Shown here one piece after another: positions 1 through 10,247 of a stretch of DNA of 64,000 nt. Each line of letters starts with the position of its first letter. Positions within the stretch are counted from its first letter, which is position 1. Under the pieces are notes generated by a model. The model saw only the letters and a program-made list of their open reading frames with translations, had not been told where the DNA came from and did no database searches. The position numbers and the translations under genes are program-made. The stretch is taken from contig NZ_CP095187.1 of assembly GCF_022965755.1 (NCBI RefSeq), forward strand, positions 2,356,001-2,420,000. Reading direction: 5' to 3'. The stretch comes from Pseudoxanthomonas sp. F37 (GTDB taxonomy: Bacteria > Pseudomonadota > Gammaproteobacteria > Xanthomonadales > Xanthomonadaceae).

Positions 1-4
1 ACCG

Positions 5-33
5 AAAAGCATCGCGCCCAAGGGCGCTCCTAC
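5..33. repeat. REP element (single, GTAG type)
   Basis: A short imperfect palindrome whose reverse strand begins GTAGGAGCGCCC and ends in GCGATGCTTTT. It matches one arm of the pair at 2784-2848. It lies just past the 3' end of proB. Elements starting with GTAG are known from Stenotrophomonas as mobilised REPs. Only one arm is visible at this window edge. Confidence 0.7.
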
Positions 34-62
34 GGAAGCGTGCGATACGGGAAGGCGACGCA

Positions 63-1208
63 TCACAACAGCACCAGGTCGTCGCGATGCACGACGTTCT
101 CGCCATAGGTATAACCGAGTATGCCTTCGATCTCGCGCGAATGGCGCCGCGCGATGCGGCGGATGTCCACCGCCGAATACTGGCTGACGCCGCGTGCGAT
201 GCGCCGTTGGCCGACGTCATCGCGCAGCGCCAGTTCGACCATGTCGCCGCGGCGGAAGTCGCCCTCCGCCGTGATCACGCCGCCCGGCAGCAGCGACGCC
301 CCCTTCTGCCCCATCGCGCTGGCCGCACCGGCATCCACCACGATGGCACCGGCCTCCACCGGCACGTTGCGCAACCAGTACTTGCGCGCGGCCAGGCGGT
401 TCTGCGCGGGCCGGAAACGCGTGCCAAGCAATGCTCCGCGCGACAACGCCGACAGCGTGCCCGCCCGCGTGCCGTTGAACAGGAAGGTCTCGATGCCCGC
501 GGCGGCGGCCTTCGCCGCGGCTTCCAGCTTGGTGTGCATGCCGCCGGTGCCGGCGCCGCTGCCGGCGCCGCCGGCCATGGCGAAGAACTCGGGCGTCAGC
601 GCCTGGACATCCATGATCGGGCGCGCGTCGGCGTGCGTGCGCGGATTGGCGGTATAGAAGCCGTCGATGTCGGTGGCGATGAACAAGGCGTCGGCATCCA
701 CCAGCGCGGCGACGACCGCGGCCAGGTTGTCGTTGTCGCCCAGCTTGAGCTCATCGACGGACACGGTGTCGTTCTCGTTGACCACGGGCAACGCGCCCAG
801 CGCCAGCAGTTCCTGCAGCGTGGCGCGCGCGTTGAGGTAGCGACGCCGGTTGCGCAGGTCGTCGTGGGTCAGCAGCACCTGCGCCACCGGCCGATCGAAG
901 AAGCGCTGCCACAGGGCGATCAGCTGCGCCTGTCCCAGCGCCGCCAGCGCCTGCCGTTCGGCCATCGCGGCGCCGGCCTGCGGCTTGCGGTGCAGCAGGC
1001 CGCGGCCCGCCGCCACCGCCCCGGACGAGACGATCACCACCTCGCGCCCGGCTGCGATGCTGGACGACACGAACTGCGCCAGGTTCAGCGCATGGCGCGG
1101 ACTGAGCCCCTCGCCCTCGGCCGCCAGCAGGCTGCTGCCGACCTTGAGCACGGCACGGCGCCAGGCCGGCAAGGGCTGTTCTGCGAACGTAGGCGACGAG
1201 GCGGGCAT
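63..1208 (-). CDS. proB: Glutamate 5-kinase
   Basis: Phosphorylates L-glutamate with ATP in the first step of proline synthesis; cytosolic. The 381-residue protein has the two usual parts: an amino-acid kinase domain (about 15-270) with KVGSSLL near the N-terminus, IVSSGAVAAG, and NENDTV followed by GDNDNLAA, then a C-terminal PUA domain (about 285-375). The length is close to that of the E. coli enzyme. It is the last gene of the leftward arginine cluster, starting 10 bases after the yciI-like gene, so it is probably co-transcribed. This links proline and arginine synthesis, which share glutamate. proA is not in the window. Confidence 0.96.
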   Translation of the reverse strand: MPASSPTFAEQPLPAWRRAVLKVGSSLLAAEGEGLSPRHALNLAQFVSSSIAAGREVVIVSSGAVAAGRGLLHRKPQAGAAMAERQALAALGQAQLIALWQRFFDRPVAQVLLTHDDLRNRRRYLNARATLQELLALGALPVVNENDTVSVDELKLGDNDNLAAVVAALVDADALFIATDIDGFYTANPRTHADARPIMDVQALTPEFFAMAGGAGSGAGTGGMHTKLEAAAKAAAAGIETFLFNGTRAGTLSALSRGALLGTRFRPAQNRLAARKYWLRNVPVEAGAIVVDAGAASAMGQKGASLLPGGVITAEGDFRRGDMVELALRDDVGQRRIARGVSQYSAVDIRRIARRHSREIEGILGYTYGENVVHRDDLVLL

Positions 1209-1218
1209 CAGGGTCGGC

Positions 1219-1476
1219 TCAGCGGGTGTTCCATTCGTACACGGTGAGGTCGGAGGTGCCGGTCAGCGCCAGCGGATCACGGGCCGCGATCGCCCGCGCT
1301 TCCTCCACCGAGGCCACGTTCACCAGCACGTACGCGCCTCCCGACCTGTCGCTGAAACCGCCGGTCATTTCCAACTGCCCCGCGGCGCGCAGATCGTCGA
1401 GGAACGCGAGGTGCGGCGCGATGACCGCCTCGTCGAACGACGGGCGCCGCATCGCCATGACCAGATAGCGCGTCAC
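1219..1476 (-). CDS. YciI-like protein
   Basis: A protein of about 85 residues with the YciI/DGPF-type ferredoxin-like fold. It shows an N-terminal YLVMA strand, the segment [20 protein letters not shown], and a C-terminal hydrophobic strand around TVYEW. The GTG start at 1476 is chosen because it overlaps the argH stop as GTGA, a typical coupled start. An in-frame ATG lies 12 bases upstream, inside argH. YciI proteins are small dimers with no firmly assigned reaction in most genomes. Its place inside an arginine/proline operon is the only functional hint. Confidence 0.8.
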   Translation of the reverse strand: MTRYLVMAMRRPSFDEAVIAPHLAFLDDLRAAGQLEMTGGFSDRSGGAYVLVNVASVEEARAIAARDPLALTGTSDLTVYEWNTR

Positions 1477-2765
1477 AGCGCCTCCCATCGCGCGAGCAGC
1501 GCGTCCAGGCGCAGATCCGCCGCGGCGCCCGGCGATGTCCGCGCGGCCAGGCTGCCTTCCGGCGTGCGCCCCTGCCCCGCGCTGTCGGCGGCCGCGGCGG
1601 CCGCCTTGTAGGCCTCGCGGAACGGAACCCCCGCCACCGCCGCTTCCACGGCGACATCGGTGGCGTACATGCCCGAATCGATGGCCGCACGCAGGCGGTC
1701 CCGGCGCCATTCCAGGTTCGCCAGCAGCGCCGGCAACAGTTCCAGCGCGGGCAATCCGCGGCCGAAGCCGTGGAAGATCGCGCCCTTGCTGGCCTGCAGG
1801 TCGCGGTGGTACCCGGACGGCAGCGACAGCAGCTGCTCGATCTCCATGCGCGCCGCCGCCACGCTGGCGTGGGTGGCGCGCATCAGCTCGATGACGTCCG
1901 GGTTGCGCTTGTTCGGCATGATCGAACTGCCGGTGGTGTACTGCGCCGGCAGCGCGACGAAGCCGAACTCCGCGCTGGTGAACAGCGACAGGTCCCAGGC
2001 GATGCGGCGCAGGTCCAGCGTGGCGCCGCCCAGGGCTTCCAGCGCGGCCAGTTCGAACTTGCCGCGCGAGAGCTGCGCGTAGAGGGGGCTGACCTGCATG
2101 CGCGCGAAGCCAAGCGCTGCGGTGGTGTGTTCGCGGTCCAGCTTGAGGTTGACGCCGTAGCCGGCCGCGGTGCCCAGCGGATTGGCATCCACCAGCTTCA
2201 GCGTGTCGCGCGCGCGCACGGTGTTGTCGATGAAGGCCTCCGCCCAGCCTGCCCACCACATGCCGGCGGACGACACCACGGCCCGCTGGATATGGGTGTA
2301 GCCCGGAATGGGCAGGTCGCGTTCGGCCTGCGCACGGTCCAGCGCCACCTTGGCGATCTCGCGCGACAGCACCGCCACGCGGGCGAGCTTTTCCTTCAGC
2401 CACAAGCGCGTGGCTACCAGGATCTGGTCGTTGCGGCTGCGGCCGGTATGGATCTTGCGGCCGGCGTCGCCGAGGCGTTCGGTCAGCCGCGCCTCGATGG
2501 CGGAGTGGCCATCCTCGAAACGCTCGTCCAGCACGAAGTCGCCGCGCTGGAAATCCTCGGCGAGGATCGCCAGTTCGCGCTTCAGCCCGGCCAGCTCGTC
2601 GCCGGAGAGGATGCCGATGCGTTGCAGGCCTTCGGCATGCGCGGTGCTGGCCTGGATGTCGTGCAGGAAGAACGCGCGGTCCAGCACCACGTCGTCGCCG
2701 GCGAGGAAACGCTGGATCTCCGCGTCCACCGCCACGCCGGGCTTCTGCCACAACAGATTCGTCAT
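1473..2765 (-). CDS. argH: Argininosuccinate lyase
   Basis: Splits argininosuccinate into arginine and fumarate, the last step of arginine synthesis. The 430-residue protein has the superfamily signature [12 protein letters not shown] in the mobile catalytic loop, and TGRSRNDQ near the N-terminal third. The ATG at 2765 gives the family-typical beginning ([10 protein letters not shown]). Longer in-frame extensions run into the REP element and argC and are unlikely. It follows argC after an 80-base gap filled by a REP pair and overlaps the yciI-like gene by 4 bases. Confidence 0.96.
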   Translation of the reverse strand: MTNLLWQKPGVAVDAEIQRFLAGDDVVLDRAFFLHDIQASTAHAEGLQRIGILSGDELAGLKRELAILAEDFQRGDFVLDERFEDGHSAIEARLTERLGDAGRKIHTGRSRNDQILVATRLWLKEKLARVAVLSREIAKVALDRAQAERDLPIPGYTHIQRAVVSSAGMWWAGWAEAFIDNTVRARDTLKLVDANPLGTAAGYGVNLKLDREHTTAALGFARMQVSPLYAQLSRGKFELAALEALGGATLDLRRIAWDLSLFTSAEFGFVALPAQYTTGSSIMPNKRNPDVIELMRATHASVAAARMEIEQLLSLPSGYHRDLQASKGAIFHGFGRGLPALELLPALLANLEWRRDRLRAAIDSGMYATDVAVEAAVAGVPFREAYKAAAAAADSAGQGRTPEGSLAARTSPGAAADLRLDALLARWEAL

Positions 2766-2783
2766 CGATATCTCCATAGGACT

Positions 2784-2848
2784 GTAGGAGCGCCCGCGGG
2801 CGCGATGCTTTTCGTACGACCCATGATCGCGCCCGAGGGCGCTCCTAC
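2784..2848. repeat. Inverted pair of REP elements between argC and argH
   Basis: Two GTAGGAGCG-type REP units face each other (2784 onward on the plus strand and up to 2848 on the minus strand), separated by a short spacer. The pair can form a long hairpin in the arg operon transcript. It overlaps the last codon of argC: the TAG stop of argC at 2845-2847 is part of the GTAG start of the element. Confidence 0.85.
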
Positions 2849-3795
2849 AAGGGCACGCCTTCGAGTTCTTCGAAGCCGAAGGCCAGGTTGAGGTTCTGCA
2901 TGGCCTGCGTCGCCGCACCTTTCAGCAGGTTGTCCAGGGTGGCGACCACGACCAGGCGCTTGCCGCCCGGCGCCAGGGTGAAGCCGCCGATCTCCACGCC
3001 GTGCCGGCCGGCGATGCGGCTGACCCAGGGCGCCTCGTCCAGGATGCGGACCAGCGGCTCGGCCGCATAGCGTTCGCGGTAAAGCGCGCGGACGTCCTCG
3101 ATCTTCATCGCCTGCTGCAGCCACAGGTTCACGGTCATGGTGATGCCGCGGAAGTGCGGCGCCACGTGCGGCATGAACTCCACCGGCACGCCCAGGTGGC
3201 GGCTGACCTCGCGCTCGTGCATGTGGTCGGTCAGCGCGTAAGGCATCAGGTTGTCGCGCAGCAGCTCGGTATTGTTCTTGTCCGATGGCGTGGTACCCGC
3301 GCCGGAGTAACCGGACACGCCGAAGCACTGCGGCGGGCCGGCCAGCCGGTCCCGCAGGGGTGCGATGGCCAACTGCATGGCGGTGGCGTAGCAGCCGGGG
3401 TTGCTGATCCGCGTCTGGCCGGCATAGTCCTGTCGGGTCAGTTCCGGCAGGCCGTAATACCAGTACGGATCGAACCGGTAGTCCGCCGACAGGTCCACGA
3501 TAACGGTGCCGGGCGCCTGCGCGTCGATGGCCGCCACCAGCCCGGCGGCCTTGCCGTTGGGCAGCGCCAGGATCACCGCATCGGCGCCCTTGCCGCCGAC
3601 CTGCTCATGGCTCAGGTTCTGGTAGCGCAGATCGCCGGCGAACTCGGGAATGTGGTCGCCGACCTTCTGTCCGTCGAGCTCGCGCGAGGACACGAACGCC
3701 AGCTCAAGGCGCGGATGGCGGGCGATCAGGCGGATCAGCTCGGCGCCGGTGTGGCCGCGGGCGCCGACGATGCCGACGGTCTTGGGGGTACTCAT
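2845..3795 (-). CDS. argC: N-acetyl-gamma-glutamyl-phosphate reductase
   Basis: NADPH-dependent reduction of N-acetylglutamyl-phosphate to the semialdehyde. It is 316 residues, with the Rossmann start [16 protein letters not shown], the catalytic-cysteine motif [23 protein letters not shown], and the HFRGI motif near the C-terminal third. The ATG at 3795 overlaps the stop of the upstream acetyltransferase gene as ATGA. This is the short form without the N-terminal extension of some type-2 enzymes. The stop codon lies within a REP element. Confidence 0.96.
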   Translation of the reverse strand: MSTPKTVGIVGARGHTGAELIRLIARHPRLELAFVSSRELDGQKVGDHIPEFAGDLRYQNLSHEQVGGKGADAVILALPNGKAAGLVAAIDAQAPGTVIVDLSADYRFDPYWYYGLPELTRQDYAGQTRISNPGCYATAMQLAIAPLRDRLAGPPQCFGVSGYSGAGTTPSDKNNTELLRDNLMPYALTDHMHEREVSRHLGVPVEFMPHVAPHFRGITMTVNLWLQQAMKIEDVRALYRERYAAEPLVRILDEAPWVSRIAGRHGVEIGGFTLAPGGKRLVVVATLDNLLKGAATQAMQNLNLAFGFEELEGVPL

Positions 3796-4415
3796 GGGGA
3801 ATCCTGTTCGTGCCGGGCCAGCTTGGCCAGCAGGTTGCGTTTCACCGCCGGCCATTCGCCATCGATGATCGAGAAGACGACGGTATCGCGTGGCGAGCCG
3901 TCGGTGTGACGCTTGTGGTTGCGGAGCACGCCGTCCTGCTTCGCGCCCAAGCGGGCGATGGCGGCACGCGAGCGGTGGTTGAACCAGCTGGTTTCGAACA
4001 CCACGCTGATGCAGTGCAGCGTCTCGAAGGCATGGGTGAGCAACAGCCGCTTGGTGTCGGTGTTGACGCCGGTGCGCTGCACGTCGGGCGCGTACCAGGT
4101 ATAGCCGATGCTGAGCTTGGGCACGTCCGCCTCCATCCCGTAGAAGCGGGTGCTGCCGACGATGCGGCCCTGCGCATCGCGCACCACGAACGGCAGCACG
4201 CGCCCGTCCGCCTGCGCCGCCAGCGCCGCGTCCACATACGCGTCCACACGCGCCGCCGTCGGCACCTGGGTGAACCACAGCGCGGCGAGCGCGTCGCCGG
4301 CCAGGGCCGCACGCAGGCCGTCGACATGCGCGGGCGCCATCGGTTCCAGCTGCGCGTGCCGCCCCGACAGGGTGGGCACCTCACGCCATGCGGGCGGCAG
4401 GTCGTCGATCGCCAT
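3792..4415 (-). CDS. GNAT-family N-acetyltransferase (RimJ/RimL-like)
   Basis: A 207-residue protein of the RimJ/RimL branch of GNAT acetyltransferases. It opens with [17 protein letters not shown], has [11 protein letters not shown] and [20 protein letters not shown] around the acetyl-CoA binding region, and continues with HAFETL and [11 protein letters not shown]. It sits between argB and argC, 2 bases after argB and overlapping argC by 4. This placement suggests regulated expression with arginine synthesis, but it is not the acetylglutamate synthase: that role fits the C-terminal domain of the neighbouring kinase. The substrate is unknown and could be a small molecule or a protein N-terminus. 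Confidence 0.9.
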   Translation of the reverse strand: MAIDDLPPAWREVPTLSGRHAQLEPMAPAHVDGLRAALAGDALAALWFTQVPTAARVDAYVDAALAAQADGRVLPFVVRDAQGRIVGSTRFYGMEADVPKLSIGYTWYAPDVQRTGVNTDTKRLLLTHAFETLHCISVVFETSWFNHRSRAAIARLGAKQDGVLRNHKRHTDGSPRDTVVFSIIDGEWPAVKRNLLAKLARHEQDSP

Positions 4416-4417
4416 GG

Positions 4418-5737
<1,320 letters not shown>

Positions 5738-5775
5738 CGTGCGGTTCTGGGTACGTGTTCGGGTGGGTGCGCGGG

Positions 5776-6858
5776 TCAAGACAGGATGCGGACGACGCTG
5801 TCGGCATACCGCTGCAACTGCTCCAGCGATACCCACTCGTCCGCCGTATGCGCCTGGGCGATGTCGCCGGGGCCGTAGACGAAGGCGGTCAGTCCGGCGG
5901 CTGAGAACAGCGAAGCCTCGGTCCAGAAATCCACCGCGTTGCCGATCGGCAGGCCGAGTTCGTCGGCGAGGTCGCGCGCGGCCAGCCGGCGCTCCTCCGC
6001 GCGGGCGACATCGCCGGAAGGCAACGACGGGCCACGGAAGGTCTCCTCGTACTCGGCCAGCGCCTCGGCATGGGCCAGGCCACGGAACGTGGCGTGCAGC
6101 GCGGCCGGGTCCTGCGACGGCAGCGGGCGGAAACCGAAGCGCACCTCGGCGCTGGGCGCGATCATGTTGGCCTTGATGCCGCCCTCGACCCGACCGATGT
6201 TGAAGCGCAGGCCGGTCAGACCGCCGAAGCGCAGGTGGTGCTGGGCCTGCACGAAATCCAGCGCCGAGGTGCCCCAGCGCATCGCGTTGTGGAGCGCACT
6301 GAGCGAGAGCGCATTCTCGGCGGAGGCGTGGCCGGCCTGCCCCTTGAACGCCATGCGGACCGCACTGATGCCGCGATGCGCCAGTACGGCCTGGCACTGT
6401 GTGGGCTCGGCGATGATCGCTTCGCCGAAGCCATGGTCGCGCGCCAGGAAGGCAGCGATACAGCGTGCATCGTTGGCTTCCTCGTCCGTCGTGAACAGGA
6501 ACGCAGCGTCGCCTTTGGTCGCCTGCGCGGCGGCCACCAGCGCCGCAGCGGCGCCCTTGATGTCGCAGGCGCCCAGGCCGATGGCCCGGTCGCCCTCGAT
6601 GCGCAGGACGTGCGGATCGGCGCTCCACGCCGGCGAGGACGGCACCGTGTCCAGGTGCACGTTGAACACGCGCCTGGGCTGTCCGCGCACGGCGAAGAAC
6701 GACACCGCGCCGGCGCCGTGGTCGGTCACTTCAAGGGTGAAGTCCGGCAACTGCGTGCGCAGGTAGTCGAAGATCCCATCGGTGCCGATGTCGCGCGGCG
6801 GGTTGCGGGTGTCGAAGGACACCAGCTTCTCGAGGTGGTGGAGAACGGATTGCAGCAT
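5776..6858 (-). CDS. N-acetylcitrulline deacetylase (ArgE-type M20 metallopeptidase)
   Basis: An M20-family zinc hydrolase of 360 residues. It has FNVHLDTVP (metal-binding His, catalytic Asp), TTDEEAND (general-base Glu and metal ligands), AEPTQ, and a dimerisation domain around [19 protein letters not shown]. In Xanthomonadaceae the equivalent enzyme removes acetyl from N-acetylcitrulline rather than acetylornithine. The adjoining acetylornithine carbamoyltransferase supports that substrate here. The ATG at 6858 is chosen over an upstream extension that runs into the palindromic repeat at 6892-6983. Confidence 0.92.
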   Translation of the reverse strand: MLQSVLHHLEKLVSFDTRNPPRDIGTDGIFDYLRTQLPDFTLEVTDHGAGAVSFFAVRGQPRRVFNVHLDTVPSSPAWSADPHVLRIEGDRAIGLGACDIKGAAAALVAAAQATKGDAAFLFTTDEEANDARCIAAFLARDHGFGEAIIAEPTQCQAVLAHRGISAVRMAFKGQAGHASAENALSLSALHNAMRWGTSALDFVQAQHHLRFGGLTGLRFNIGRVEGGIKANMIAPSAEVRFGFRPLPSQDPAALHATFRGLAHAEALAEYEETFRGPSLPSGDVARAEERRLAARDLADELGLPIGNAVDFWTEASLFSAAGLTAFVYGPGDIAQAHTADEWVSLEQLQRYADSVVRILS

Positions 6859-6891
6859 GGTGTGTGTCCGTGGACCGTCGTCGTTTCGAAC

Positions 6892-6983
6892 GTCATCCCG
6901 GCGTACGCCGGGATCCATCTTGTTTTTGCTTCTGGAGCGTCCGAAGCAGAATCAAACTGGATTCCAGCTTGCGCTGGAATGAC
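6892..6983. repeat. Palindromic intergenic repeat with TCAT-type ends
   Basis: Two short palindromes (6892-6917 with CCCGGCGTACGCCGGG, and 6958-6983 with CCAGCTTGCGCTGG) lie as inverted copies bounded by GTCAT and ATGAC. Such elements are common dispersed repeats in proteobacteria. It fills the gap between argG and argE' and would fold in the operon mRNA. Confidence 0.75.
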
Positions 6984-7003
6984 GGCAGGGCTTTCCCGAA
7001 GAC

Positions 7004-8200
7004 TCAGCGGTTGATCTCGGCCCACAGGGTCGAGCTCATGCCGAACAGCTTGATGAAGCCCTCGGCCTCCTCGACGCCCCAGTCCGCCGACTGTGCGTAG
7101 GTCGCGCCCTTGGCGTTGAGGATGTGCGGGGATTTCACCGCCACCGCATCGACGCGGCCGCCGCGGGTCTCCAGCACCACCTCGCCGTTGACGGTGGCCT
7201 GCGAGGACTGCAGGAAGGCTTCCAGATCGGCCTTCAGCGGATCGTGGTAGAAGCCTTCGTACACCAGCTCGACCCACTTGCGCGCGATCTCGGGCTTGAA
7301 GCGGTTCTGCTGCTTGGTCAGCACGGCCTCTTCCAGCGCGCGGTGCGCGGCGAGCAGCGACACCAGACCCGGTGCTTCGAACACGATGCGACCCTTCAGG
7401 CCGATCACGGTGTCGCCGGTGTACACGCCGCGGCCCACGCCGTAGGGGGCGAACAGCGCGTTCAGCTTCGCCAGCAGCGCGGCGCCGGCGACGGGCTGCC
7501 CGTCCAGGCTGACCGCCTCGCCGTTGCTGAAGCCCACGGTTACCCGCAGCGGTTCCACCGGCCACTCGGCCCGCGGCGCGCACCAGCCGCGGGCGCCTTC
7601 GCCCGGGGCGGACCACGTGTCGATCTCGCCGCCGGACATGGTCAGGCCCAGCAGGTTCTCGTTGATGGTGTAGCTCTTCTGCTTGGCGCGCACGCCGAAG
7701 CCGCGCTCTTCCAGGTAGGCCTGTTCGTAGGCACGGGTCTGGGTGTGTTCCTTCTGGATCTCGCGGATCGGCGCCACGATGCGGTAGTCGCCGCTGGCCT
7801 TCACGGCCAGGTCGAACCGCACCTGGTCGTTGCCCATGCCGGTGCAGCCGTGCGCGATGGCATTGGTGCCCAGCTCGGCGGCCCGCTTGAGCGCCGCATC
7901 CACGATCAGGTAGCGGTCGGACACCAGCAACGGATACTGGCCCTGGTAGCCCTCGCCCGCCCACACGAACGGCTTGACGAAGCCTTCCCAGATCGCCGGG
8001 CCGCCATCGACGGTGACGTGGCTGGCCACGCCCAGGTCGGCGGCGCGCTGTTCGATGTAGGCGCGTTCGTCGGCATCCACGCCGCCGGTGTCGGCGAACA
8101 CGGTGTGGACGTTCCAGCCGCGCTCCTTCAGGTAAGGCACGCAGAAGCTGGTGTCGAGGCCGCCGGAGAAGGCGAGGACGATGTCTTTGGAGTTATTCAT
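7004..8200 (-). CDS. argG: Argininosuccinate synthase
   Basis: Joins citrulline and aspartate with ATP. It is 398 residues, with the PP-loop [10 protein letters not shown] at the N-terminus, [12 protein letters not shown] in the nucleotide/citrulline region, and the C-terminal [13 protein letters not shown]. The ATG at 8200 is used. An upstream in-frame start would add 33 unrelated residues inside the inverted repeat between argF' and argG. It is the second gene of the leftward arginine operon, and receives citrulline after deacetylation of acetylcitrulline. Confidence 0.97.
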   Translation of the reverse strand: MNNSKDIVLAFSGGLDTSFCVPYLKERGWNVHTVFADTGGVDADERAYIEQRAADLGVASHVTVDGGPAIWEGFVKPFVWAGEGYQGQYPLLVSDRYLIVDAALKRAAELGTNAIAHGCTGMGNDQVRFDLAVKASGDYRIVAPIREIQKEHTQTRAYEQAYLEERGFGVRAKQKSYTINENLLGLTMSGGEIDTWSAPGEGARGWCAPRAEWPVEPLRVTVGFSNGEAVSLDGQPVAGAALLAKLNALFAPYGVGRGVYTGDTVIGLKGRIVFEAPGLVSLLAAHRALEEAVLTKQQNRFKPEIARKWVELVYEGFYHDPLKADLEAFLQSSQATVNGEVVLETRGGRVDAVAVKSPHILNAKGATYAQSADWGVEEAEGFIKLFGMSSTLWAEINR

Positions 8201-8225
8201 GGAGGCGTATGGAATCGGAGGAGAA

Positions 8226-8300
8226 GTGAGCGAAGAGGAGTGAGTAGACGCGGCGGGGTGAGAGATTCGGGGGACGTGGGGAGCGATGCGTTCGCTCACT
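8226..8300. repeat. Inverted repeat between argF' and argG
   Basis: AGTGAGCGAA at 8226-8235 is complementary to TTCGCTCACT at 8291-8300. Both arms lie in a 129-base gap rich in GAGGAGTGAG-like and ACTCCTC-like direct repeats. It would form a stem-loop in the operon transcript. No T-run follows it, so it is not an obvious terminator. Confidence 0.6.
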
Positions 8301-8329
8301 CCTCACTCCTCCCCAATTACTCCTCGCTC

Positions 8330-9334
8330 TTATTGCTGCATCAAGGCGGTCATGATGGCCTTCTGCACGTGCAGGCGGTTCTCGGCCTCGTCGATGGCGA
8401 TGCACTGCGGCGAATCCATCACGCCGTCGGTGGCCTTCACGTTGCGGCGCAGCGGCAGGCAATGGCTGAAGACACCGTTGTTGGTCAGGGCCATCTTGGC
8501 CTCGTCGACGATGAAGTGCTTGTACTGGTCGCGGATGGGTTTCTCCGGTTCCCAGTTGCCGAAGAACGGCAGCGCGCCCCAGCTCTTGGCGTAGACCACG
8601 TCGGCACCGCGATACGCGCTTTCGATGTCGTGGCTGACGCGCAGCGAACCGCCGCTTTCGGCCACGTTCTGCTCGGCCCAGCCCATGTAGCGCTCATCCA
8701 GCACGTAGTCCGGCGTGGGGCACAGCAGGGTCACGTCCATGCCCAGGCGGGTGGCGATGGTCAGCGCGGAGTTGGCCACTGCGGTGTTCAGCGGCTTGGG
8801 GTGGTAGGTCCAGGTGAGGACGTACTTCTTGCCGCGCAGGTCCGGGGTGCCGAAGTGCTCCTGCAGGGCCAGCGCATGCGCCAGCTCCTGGCAGGGATGG
8901 GTGATGGTCTCCATGTTGATCACCGGCACGGGCGAGTACTTGGCGAAGGACTTCAGCACGATGTCCTGGCGGTCGTAGGCCCAGTCGATGAACTTGGGGA
9001 ACGCGCGTACGCCGATCAGGTCCACGTAGCGGCCCAGCACCTTCGCGACCTCGGCGATGTGCTCCTCGGTGTCGCCATCCATCACCGTGCCCAGGTTGAA
9101 CTCGATGGGCCATGCGTCCTTGCCCGGCTGCAGCACCACGGCGTGGCCGCCCAGTTGGAAGGCGCCCAGCTCGAAGCTGGTGCGGGTACGCATGGACGGA
9201 TTGAAGAACACCAGCGCGATGGACCTGCCCTTCAGCGCGTCGCCCAGCTTGTGCCGCTTGTAGAGGGCGGCCTGTGTCAGCAGCGCGTCGAGGTCGCTGC
9301 GGCTCCAGTCCTGCGTGTTCAAGAAGTGCTTCAT
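8330..9334 (-). CDS. argF': N-acetylornithine carbamoyltransferase
   Basis: Transfers carbamoyl from carbamoyl phosphate to N-acetylornithine, giving N-acetylcitrulline. The 334-residue protein closely resembles the Xanthomonas campestris enzyme of known structure: FNPSMRTRTSFELGAF for carbamoyl phosphate, VMDGDTEEH with the glutamate that separates this enzyme from ornithine carbamoyltransferase, ITHPCQELAH, and CLPLRRNVKATDGV with the lysine known to be carboxylated in the family. The ATG at 9334 is used. It is the first structural gene of the operon, preceded by a leader with an attenuator-like terminator (9381-9405). Confidence 0.97.
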   Translation of the reverse strand: MKHFLNTQDWSRSDLDALLTQAALYKRHKLGDALKGRSIALVFFNPSMRTRTSFELGAFQLGGHAVVLQPGKDAWPIEFNLGTVMDGDTEEHIAEVAKVLGRYVDLIGVRAFPKFIDWAYDRQDIVLKSFAKYSPVPVINMETITHPCQELAHALALQEHFGTPDLRGKKYVLTWTYHPKPLNTAVANSALTIATRLGMDVTLLCPTPDYVLDERYMGWAEQNVAESGGSLRVSHDIESAYRGADVVYAKSWGALPFFGNWEPEKPIRDQYKHFIVDEAKMALTNNGVFSHCLPLRRNVKATDGVMDSPQCIAIDEAENRLHVQKAIMTALMQQ

Positions 9335-9380
9335 TACGGCATCCTGGTGTCGGGAATGTGGCAAACGGGCTTCAGAAACG

Positions 9381-9405
9381 AAAAAACCCAGCCTCTGGCT
9401 GGGTT
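9381..9405 (-). terminator. Rho-independent terminator in the argF' leader (attenuator)
   Basis: Read on the minus strand, a perfect 9-bp stem AACCCAGCC/GGCTGGGTT with a 3-base loop runs straight into a run of T (9386-9381). It lies about 47 bases before the argF' start, so it would stop transcripts heading into the arginine operon. The 5' arm can instead pair with GCTGGGT at 9440-9434, just after the leader stop codon. It could also end transcripts of the upstream gene at 9606-10106. Confidence 0.85.
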
Positions 9406-9433
9406 CCGGTGAACAGGCGAAAACGTCCGGGCT

Positions 9434-9440
9434 ACCCAGC
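9434..9440 (-). promoter_or_regulatory. Putative antiterminator arm of the arg attenuator
   Basis: GCTGGGT at 9440-9434 (minus strand) is an exact 7-base match to the 3' arm of the terminator stem and is complementary to the 5' arm (9404-9398). It starts on the G of the leader TAG stop codon (9442-9440). A ribosome ending translation would cover it and allow the terminator. A ribosome held on the arginine codons about 20 bases upstream would leave it free to pair. Inference from geometry; the pairing itself is visible. Confidence 0.6.
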
Positions 9441-9532
9441 TAGATGCAGGATTCCGGTCGACGCGCACGCGAGGTCATGCCCGAGGCCTGGCGGGCCGCG
9501 CTGTCGGCATGGGCGTGTGCGTTCATCTTCAT
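9440..9532 (-). CDS. Putative arginine leader peptide
   Basis: A 30-codon reading frame that ends exactly at the antiterminator arm. Its C-terminal part carries CGT-GCG-CGT-CGA (Arg-Ala-Arg-Arg at codons 22-25), with another Arg at codon 14. An in-frame ATG at 9550 would add six residues including one more Arg. The ribosome-binding site is weak and no clear promoter can be picked between 9606 and 9550, so translation is unproven. The arrangement matches leader peptides of other attenuated amino-acid operons. Confidence 0.5.
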   Translation of the reverse strand: MKMNAHAHADSAARQASGMTSRARRPESCI

Positions 9533-9605
9533 GGGCGCGAATGCTCGCATGTGCTGCGGCGCAGCGCAAGGATGGATTCGGTTACGTGTGCAACCGTGCA
9601 CGGAA

Positions 9606-10106
9606 TCACGGCCCGCTGGCCGTGGGCTGGACCGGCGCCACGTAGGGCACCACCGAAATGCGGATGCGCAGGCGGTTGCCCGGGTCCTCCGCCAGGCGTG
9701 AGCGGTACTTCACGCCCTTGTAGATGTAGTCCACGTCGTAGGCGATGGGGCGCTGGAACTCGCGTTCGACCGGGACCACCCTGCAGTTCACCTTCACCGT
9801 GGGCACGGGGGGCGCCACCGGGGGCGCATCCGCCTCGTCCTCTCCACCGAACCAGCCCCGCACCGAGCTGATCACCTTGTTCCAGCGACTCTCTTCCTGC
9901 ACGGGCCGCTCCGGCTTGGGCGCAGGCACCTCGTCGCAGCGTTGCTCGGTGCGGCTGGCACGCAGGGTCTGGTACACCGGCTCGACGCTCAGCACCTGCG
10001 CATAGTCCAGTCGGACGTTCTCCGCGGGGATCACCCGCTCCTGCGCCATGGCGGGCACGGTGAGCAGCAGGCAGGACAGGGCGAAGGCGGAGCGGAGGCG
10101 GTGCAT
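9606..10106 (-). CDS. Exported protein with a 17-kDa-antigen-like C-terminus
   Basis: A 166-residue protein with a signal peptide (hydrophobic stretch up to AMA-QE at about residue 21). The middle is acidic and proline-rich. The C-terminal segment YDVDYIYKGVKYRSRLAEDP followed by GNRLRIRISVVP resembles the end of glycine-zipper/17-kDa surface antigen-like envelope proteins, here without the glycine zipper. Probably periplasmic. It reads toward the arginine operon, 271 bases from argF', and ends just before the leader region. Function unknown. Confidence 0.8.
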   Translation of the reverse strand: MHRLRSAFALSCLLLTVPAMAQERVIPAENVRLDYAQVLSVEPVYQTLRASRTEQRCDEVPAPKPERPVQEESRWNKVISSVRGWFGGEDEADAPPVAPPVPTVKVNCRVVPVEREFQRPIAYDVDYIYKGVKYRSRLAEDPGNRLRIRISVVPYVAPVQPTASGP

Positions 10107-10247
10107 GTGGCCTGAAAGTGGTATCCCGGTGTCACAGTGTAGGGACCGCGCCTTGAGTGGGGCTGAACATCGGCGCCGTCATGCCGCACCGACCCCCGAT
10201 CCCGGTACAGAAGGTAGAATCGACCGGCTTTCCCCTGCCCCGCCCCC

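Noticed and set aside
7124-9412. A 762-codon plus-strand open frame over argG and argF'
   Set aside because: Antisense shadow caused by high GC at third positions. Both arg genes on the other strand are unambiguous.
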